Positions 58,256-64,000 of a stretch of 64,000 nucleotides of DNA are shown piece by piece; within the stretch, counting starts at the first letter, position 1; each line of letters begins with the position of its first letter. Origin of the DNA: Biomphalaria glabrata (lineage: Eukaryota; Mollusca; Gastropoda; Planorbidae); the NCBI RefSeq assembly GCF_947242115.1, contig NC_074711.1, forward strand, positions 36,696,001 to 36,760,000, written 5' to 3'. The position numbers and the translations under genes were made by a program. A model generated the notes under the pieces. The model had not been told where the DNA came from, did no database searches, and was given only the letters and a program-made list of their open reading frames with translations.

Positions 58256-58915
58256 ATGAATAATGAGCTATAGGTCAGGAGAATGCGTTACTGCAGTGAA
58301 GAATGCCAGAAAACACTTTAAGCGTCAAGGCTTCGCCCCGAACCCCACTAATAAATAATGAGCTGTAGATGTCAGGAGAATGCGTTTAAGCCCTGAAAAA
58401 TGAAAGAAAACGCTTTTAGGGTCGAGGCTTCGCCCCGAACCTCACTAATGAATAATAAGCTGTAGATGTCGGAGAATGCGTTTCTGCATTGAAGAATGCA
58501 AGACAACGCTTTTTGCGAACCCCACTAATAAATAATGATCTATAGATGTCAGGAGAATGCGTTTCAGCCGTGACAAATGCAAGAAAACGCTTTTTGCGTC
58601 GAGGCTTCGCCCCGAACCCCACTAATAAATAATGAGTTGTAGATGTCAGGAGAATGCGTTTCAGCTTTGAAAAATGCAAGAAAACGCTTTTAGAGTCGGG
58701 GCTTCGCCCCGAACCCCACTGATAAGTAATGAGCTGTAGATGTCAGGAGAATGCGTTTCAGCCGTGAAAAATGCAAGACAACGCTTTTGGAGTCGGGGCT
58801 TCGCCCCGAACCCAACTTATAAATGATGAGCTGTAGATGTCAGGAGAATGCGTTTTAGCCGTGAAAAATGCAAGAAAACGCTTTTGGAGTCGGGGCCTTG
58901 CCCCGAACCCCACTG
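58256..58915. repeat. About 98-bp tandem array, 7 copies, inside the hAT-like element
   Basis: The unit runs aataatgagctgtagatgtc, aggagaatgcgtt, gaaaaatgcaagaaaacgct and ggggcttcgccccgaacccc. One unit is about 17 bp short. Every full unit holds GGGGCTTCGCCCC, a 5-bp stem with a TTC loop. Copies are about 85-95% alike, so the array grew after the element formed. Confidence 0.9.
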
Positions 58916-59038
58916 AAGAAGCTTACAGCGCTCTCCTAGACCCCCAAGTTTGCAAGAGAAAGGCCTCAACATGACTGTTTTTTGTTCTGTTTTTTTACGC
59001 CGAACATTGAGAAACAGTGTTATTTTATCTCATATATC

Positions 59039-59040
<2 letters not shown>

Positions 59041-59112
<72 letters not shown>
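59041..59112. repeat. (AT)n microsatellite, 72 bp
   Basis: Uninterrupted AT run near the right end of the hAT-like element; a shorter one (59220-59240) follows just outside it. Confidence 0.97.
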
Positions 59113-59115
<3 letters not shown>

Positions 59116-59224
59116 TTACGCACGTTTATGCATTGGGTTAGGGTTTACTGGGCGTTAGGGTTTGGGTTTGAAAAAAAATCGCCTCCCCCCACTCCAAAGT
59201 TCTGGATCCGCCAGTGGACTATAT

Positions 59225-60238
59225 ATATATATATATATATACAGGACTTCCAACGCTAAGGGTAACTAAGCATATGTTTCGTTCAAGTCCAAAATGTGAG
59301 ACGAGGTACTTCCGGTATAAACTTATTTTATGACATTCACGATGTTTGAATGATATTGCCAGCTTGGACAATATATTTCTCTTTTCATCACATTTGACAA
59401 TTTCTTTTTACATTGTTTACTATTAATATGAGTTACATAAGCGATTAATGAAAGAGTCAATACAGTTTTGAGAGTGTCATTTATTACTTAGGTAGCCTAT
59501 AGGCCTATAATTGGTGATAGAAGTTAAGTCTGTGAGTGAGTCAGTCTAAAAAAAAAAAAACAATAGTGAGTCCCTGAGACTACACACTGACATCTTTACC
59601 AACTTTTATTTACATCTAGATTCTATACCTATTTTTTTTAAATTTACTTAAAGTTTTTTTTTTTTTAAGATAGCATGCAGTATGCAATATATTTATATAT
59701 AATGGAGAATGAAGCCATTAAAAATTACAAGCAATCGTGTATTTATGACTAATTGAAAAATAAGCATAAAACTTTCAGCTCTGCAAGTTATTAATTTTTT
59801 AAAGTAATTAAATCCTAAATAACATCCAATTATTCTAAAAGCCATTAAAAAAAATGATTGTTCCAAATTTGTCTTCACCTAATAGAATTCTAGAATCATT
59901 GTTCCTACTTTAATCAAAATTAATTGTACACGTAGTAAACATGTAAACTTTGACCCAGACTAAGTGACCTATGGCTATAAACAATATCTACATATACGAC
60001 CATACACACTAGTATAATTTGTTTTTGGAAAAAAAATGGCTTAATGGGTTTTTAATTATATATATATATATATAAACTAGTTAAAACACTATCTATATTA
60101 ATGCTCTTTTTTTAAGTTGGTAAATCAGATTTTGTTGTTATAAAAATCTGGCTATGTCTATCGCACTGTTACCAAAAGTATGACTAAGAAATATTTTGAA
60201 CGTAGTGTCTATCTTAAGTGATGGTTTCTTTATATAGT
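59225..60238. other. No recognised gene
   Basis: AT-rich sequence with A and T runs. Short ORFs on the minus strand (59693-59878 and 60138-60329) are composed mainly of Phe, Ile, Leu, Tyr and Lys, as expected from base composition. Confidence 0.4.
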
Positions 60239-60715
60239 AAACATAGACATATATATATAGACTGGACGATAAAGAACAAATTATTATCGGAAATATTTGG
60301 GAAAAGATAAGTGTGTAGATCCACATCACAAACCTATATATATTTGCCTATGTCTATGATTATAAAACAAAGACAAAATATTGGGAATATGGCAGTTTTG
60401 CACTTTTCAAAACTAAAGATCAAAGGTATATATTGGCTGAAATGTTAGTCCTAAAATTTATAGCTCAATCGCCGCCATTTTTTTTTCACATAGATATAGT
60501 ACATAAAACATATTGACTTCCCCCAAATAAAAATAACTTCCTACTTCCAGTCTATATTTATTTATGTCTATGATAGTAAACTAATTCACCGGAAGTCATT
60601 CTACTAACACTACACTGCAACCAAGGACGCCTCGGTGTACGGGACTTATTTAATTGAATAATATAGGCGTGGTGCGCATAGTTGGCGGTCCTGTATATAT
60701 ATAGTCTATGGTTAA
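60239..60715. mobile_element. Possible MITE with ATAGAC/ATATATATA ends
   Basis: The left edge aacatagacatatatatata and the right edge tatatatatagtctatggtt are approximate inverted repeats about 470 bp apart. The phrase tatgtctatgat.{2}taaa occurs twice inside (60349 and 60569). The low-complexity arms make this weak. Confidence 0.3.
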
Positions 60716-60787
60716 AACATAAACCAAAATAAACGAATGCCGAACTTTACGCGCCGAATCTATTTTACAACCTAATACCGGCCACTA

Positions 60788-60902
60788 AAGTAAAATAAAA
60801 TTAAGTTCTCCTTTCAGACCTTGAGGTCTTTAGGGCAGATGATGTAAAGGTCATCTGTTTTTCTGTTATCCAAGCGCTTTACCGCTCAGCCACCGCGCCT
60901 CC
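60788..60902 (-). mobile_element. SINE family A copy with internal deletion and exact 14-bp target duplication
   Basis: The minus strand holds the head ggaggcgcggtggctgagcg, then gtaaagcgcttgg (box A), joined directly to the tail cagatgacctttacatcatc and tgccctaaagacctcaaggt. Box B and the body are missing. AATACCGGCCACTA flanks it at 60774-60787 and 60903-60916. The unspoiled duplication means a fairly recent insertion. Confidence 0.85.
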
Positions 60903-60916
60903 AATACCGGCCACTA

Positions 60917-61496
60917 GGAGAAAACTTTTCCATTGGTCCAGTGTCTCAAGAAACGTCCTTCTGTTGCAGTCGGAATGCTTGGCTACTGAATGTGAAATTG
61001 AAGTACAAAATACAGAGTCTAATCTGTTGAATTGGACTAGAGTTTTTATTAGGATCAAAATCTGTGGTCCGATTTAGCGGTTTCGACTGTACGATGAGAG
61101 AATCAATTTTGAGGCATATTTAGATTTTAAAAAAAATTTATAATGCACAAAGTAAACAACAAAATAATTAAATATTTCTCCTTGTTTTGTACCCTTTTTT
61201 ATCTGTGATGCCCTTTATTACGTACTCAGTATTCAACAGATTATTCCTACACAAGTTCCTTCTTGTAGTCGAAGTAGCTTCTGTCATTACACGCACGAGT
61301 TGAATTCTTGTAAGAGTTATTTAACACTTGGTGATTTCGTATTGCCTGTGATCAAACCAAGTTCCAAGTTAAACCAGAGTCTCAAAGGGCCGATTTAATT
61401 TGATTGTGAAATCCAATTCCCTAAAGATGTTCAGATGACACTGTAGTCATTTAATCTGTTTTGTTGATGAGAAACTTGTTTTAATAATCGGTAACA
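60917..61496. other. No recognised gene
   Basis: Unique-looking sequence without coding sense. It precedes the CT-rich tract that leads into the LINE. Confidence 0.4.
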
Positions 61497-61518
61497 TCTC
61501 TCTCTTCTCTCTCTCTCT

Positions 61519-61550
<32 letters not shown>

Positions 61551-61581
61551 CTATCTATCTATCAATCTATATATATATATA
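61497..61581. repeat. (CT)n / (CTAT)n / (AT)n compound microsatellite
   Basis: CT-rich runs with tctctctctt interruptions pass into ctatctatctat and then atatatatatat. The LINE begins immediately after the AT part. Confidence 0.95.
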
Positions 61582-62798
61582 TAAAGTTCTTCCTCCAGGC
61601 CATTCTCCATTAAGAGCGGTGTAAAACAAGGATGTGTACTGGCCCCTACGCTATTTGGCATCTTCTTCTCAGTCGTACTATCCAGTGCTTTTAAATCCCT
61701 GGAAGACGGAATATACATCCATAGCAGATCCGATGGAAGGCTCTTTAACCTGGCACGTCTTAAAGCCAAAACGAAAAGGCGTCGTATCTTGATAAGGGAG
61801 CTGCTGTTTGCCGATGACGCGGCACTCGTATCTCACTCACAAGGAGGTCTACAGAAGCTAGTGAACGCCTTAGCAGCTGCTTGTCAAGAGTTTAGCCTTA
61901 CTATAAGTCTCTCCAAGACCGAAATCCTGGCACAAGACGTCGCAGAAATACCTATAATACAAATTGGGAACCACACCCTTTCAGTGGTGCAGGAATTTAC
62001 CTACTTGGGTTCAACAATTGTCAGTAACCTAGACTTAGACATCGAGCTGACAAAAAGGATAGGAAAAGCTACCACAGCATTGGCAAAACTCTCCAAGCGC
62101 GTCTGGGAAAATGGTAAATTGACCACAGCGACCAAAATCCTAGTCTACAACGCCTGTGTTGTGAGCACTCTCCTTTATGGCAGTGAAAGCTGGTCAACAT
62201 ACATGTACCAAGAGCACAGATTGAATAGTTTCCACTTGCGCTGCCTGAGACGCATAATGGGCATCTCTTGGAGGGACCATGTCTCCAATCAGGAAGTTTT
62301 GAGATTGGCTAATATGAACAGCATGTATGCTCTCCTGACACAAAGAAGATTACGCTGGCTCGGACATGTCACCCGCATGCCAGATGGTAGAATCCCGAAA
62401 GATATCTTATATGCTGAGCTTGTGGAAGGAGTCAGACCCAAGGCCCGCCCAAGACTAACATATAGAGATGTCTGCAAGCGAGACATGAGAGCCTCAGGCA
62501 TCAGTGAAAGTATGTGGGAAAACATAGCCAAAGACCGGAGTGCATGGAGACAGACTGTGCGTGCTGGGACAACCCTTGCTGAGAACAAAAGAATTGAAGC
62601 GGCTTTAATCAAGAGGGAAAAAAAGAAAGCTGCCCTGTCTGCTAGCCCTAAATCAGAGGCATACACATGTACGAATTGTGGCAAAGTCTGCCGTTCAAGA
62701 ATTGGCTTGATTAGCCACACCAGATTCTGCCCCGTCTCAAGACTAAGCCAAACCAGTGACTCACTTGGGCGCATCCATTGCCTTTCGAGACAAAAGGA

Positions 62799-62801
<3 letters not shown>
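61582..62801 (+). mobile_element. 5'-truncated LINE (RT 3' half), inserted in an (AT)n tract
   Basis: The open frame begins at about 61585, inside the reverse transcriptase: FSIKSGVKQGCVLAPTLFGI, then the catalytic LLFADDAALVSHS (about 61800). The thumb-like region follows (LGSTIVSNLDLDIELTKRIG; LYGSESW; RLRWLGHVTRMPDGRIPKDI). It closes with a C-terminal zinc-finger-like motif, CTNCGKVCRSRIGLISHTRF, near 62670-62735. No RNase H is present, which separates it from the I-group copies. The frame is uninterrupted from 61585 and runs on through the AT repeat to 62934, so the copy is young or lightly decayed. AT repeats on both sides serve as target and hide the duplication. Confidence 0.88.
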
Positions 62802-62842
<41 letters not shown>

Positions 62843-62881
62843 TCCGAAGACAATGGATGAGCCCAGATGAGTCGCTGGTTT
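62750..62881. repeat. 42-bp inverted pair around an (AT)19 loop
   Basis: The left arm 62750-62791 (the LINE tail) and the right arm 62840-62881 are inverted copies with about 7 mismatches in 42. Between them lie ten bases and an AT run (62802-62839). The right arm looks like the 3' end of a second LINE copy of the same family in opposite orientation. Confidence 0.85.
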
Positions 62882-63171
62882 TAGTTTCTTCTCGCTATAC
62901 AAAAAGCAATTTAAAACAAACAAAATATAACTAATACCTAATAATTCATACTAATACTGAAAAAAAAAGCCTATATAGGGGAAAGAACTGCATACATGGG
63001 AGAAATTACGTGTACAAAATGTGTATGAGACAGACAGACGGAGTGAGTTGATATAAGCTTTATCAAAAGAACGACACTTCCCAGAAACAGCTTTCCCTCA
63101 CCACTCACTTGTTCAAGTTATTGAAAGTTTTTTTTTTTAAATGAAAACTATAGGTGGCCTACATCGGTTCA

Positions 63172-63216
63172 GTTGTATTAGCTGTTTGGAGCTATTTGGA
63201 GCTGTTTGGAGCTACA
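63172..63216. repeat. Short tandem repeat of gagct(g/a)tttg
   Basis: About four 10-11-bp units (agctgtttgg, agctatttgg, agctgtttgg, agctacaagc). Confidence 0.8.
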
Positions 63217-63249
63217 AGCTAAGCTAACTGCCGACCAACAACATGTACA

Positions 63250-63500
63250 CTTCGTACAGCTTAACTCAAACTTCAACTCACGGTGACGCCGATGCGGGAA
63301 GGATGAGGAATCCGTGTCTCATATTACCTTCGACTGGCCCAGACGTACGGAATTTCGTCTGGACAGGTCTGGAAAGCCAGATCTTGACTTGTATGGTGAC
63401 ATAGTTGTATAACGCACAACAGCAGCAGGCCTTTTGTTCTGGGCGTTTGAAAGAGAAGATTTGAGTCTCTCAGGCACTCAATCAAATAGTGATGGATGGT
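63250..63500 (+). mobile_element. LINE C-terminal remnant
   Basis: The plus-strand frames give a worn CRCG.DEESVSHITFDWPRR-like phrase, then TEFRLDRSGKPDLDLYGDIV and LLFWAFERED, in the manner of the C-terminal Cys/His motif and tail of a LINE. Stops and slips are present. The family differs from the copy just upstream. Confidence 0.5.
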
Positions 63501-63871
63501 GATGATAGGTGGGTGAGGGTTAATAATCATATTTCTTTTTGAAACAAAAGTTTCAGATAAACTTAAATTTTATAAAATAATAAGATTTAGCTCAGAAAAT
63601 GCACCATTAGCACTGCACTAAGGTTGTTAAGTCACTGCTTTATGTTGATTTATTCTGGCACCTTATTTGTTTATTACACCTAGTGATAAATCTAGGTAGA
63701 TCTGGGTAAATCTAGTTAGAGGTCTACCATGTCGAAGAGATATAAAGAAGTTTGAGCTAAAAAAAAAACCAGCAAGCCAGTGTAGCCGGAAGTGTTGTTC
63801 CCTTCTGTTAAGAAAACAAATCAGCTCATTATTACCTCGAGAAGAATATTGAGACTATGTCTTCTTGACGA

Positions 63872-63935
63872 TGGTATCATTTCGGGTCACCCGGAAATGA
63901 AGTGGCTGACCTACACAACATCCACATTATGGTCC
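63872..63935 (+). mobile_element. Possible LINE RNase H scrap
   Basis: The frame WYHFGSPGNEVADLHNIH resembles the RNase H end motif W.PGH.G..GNE.AD in I-group LINEs. It is only about 20 codons, so the call is weak. Confidence 0.35.
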
Positions 63936-64000
63936 AGCTCTTGAACTAAAAACACTTGACATGATGAAAGTCTTAGTATCTATATATGCGAGCGTGTGTG

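Larger units (their letters stand above)
57068..59216. mobile_element. Non-autonomous hAT-like DNA element, 2149 bp
   Basis: The ends are CACTGGCGGATCCAG and CTGGATCCGCCAGTG, exact inverted repeats of 15 bp. The 8-bp target duplication GACTATAT lies at 57060-57067 and 59217-59224. Next to the left end are long G and C runs with the palindrome ggggcgatcgcccc. Inside, a gagtggggg...ggcggtccta block is used twice (about 57331 and 57518). There is also a 98-bp tandem array (58256-58915) and an (AT)36 tract. No transposase is seen. An 8-bp duplication and CA-starting ends fit hAT. Confidence 0.85.

Noticed and set aside
58256-58915. Array of regulatory hairpins or small RNA genes
   Set aside because: The hairpins are explained by the 98-bp tandem repeat inside a hAT-like element; there is no promoter or independent conservation to suggest function.
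62289-62774. 161-residue minus-strand ORF inside the 61.6-kb LINE
   Set aside because: Antisense shadow of the RT frame.

Overview
The window is animal nuclear DNA, AT-rich, with spliced genes carrying GT-AG introns and a dense load of transposable elements. The host proteins, and SINE and LINE families I recall from freshwater snails such as Biomphalaria and Bulinus, point to a gastropod mollusc, probably a pulmonate. The species call is an inference from recall, not from a search.

Four host genes can be supported. (1) On the minus strand at 2380-2735 is the last exon of a glycine/histidine-rich, probably secreted, low-complexity protein. (2) On the minus strand at 6440-12568 is a five-exon, 676-residue SLC45-family (sucrose-transporter-like, major facilitator) gene; its exon phases join cleanly. 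(3) On the minus strand at 22798-25246 is a three-exon homologue of human C15orf61 (167 residues). A one-exon, 114-residue membrane-anchored ORF of unknown function follows it at 22234-22578. (4) On the plus strand at 25659-52821 is the complete major vault protein gene, MVP: 25 coding exons, 855 residues. MVP and the C15orf61 homologue are head to head with 412 bp between their start codons, so they probably share a promoter region.

Most other structure is mobile DNA, much of it inside MVP introns. MVP intron 10 holds a near-whole Ty3/Gypsy LTR element on the minus strand, with identical 187-bp LTRs and a GTACC target duplication. Intron 13 holds a full-length two-ORF LINE with an RNase H domain (I-group), flanked by a 13-bp target duplication and inserted into an older, decayed LINE. 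Intron 7 holds a 5'-truncated LINE tail beside a 192-bp hAT-type MITE. Intron 1 holds a candidate 1.2-kb inverted-repeat element and a LINE remnant. Outside MVP there is a 2.1-kb hAT-like non-autonomous element at 57068-59216 with internal tandem repeats, a MITE at 10345-10532 carrying four CACGTG sites, a truncated LINE at 13905-15645, a LINE 3' half lodged in an (AT)n tract at 61.6-62.8 kb, and many tRNA-headed SINE copies of at least two families.

There is no sign of a gene cluster, CRISPR array, operon or other coordinated new system. The most useful leads are the MVP/C15orf61 divergent promoter, the two young retroelement insertions inside MVP, the E-box-bearing MITE in the SLC45-like gene, and an array of palindromic G/C-ended repeat units at 5.55-5.81 kb. 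All calls were made by eye from the sequence; nothing was checked against a database.
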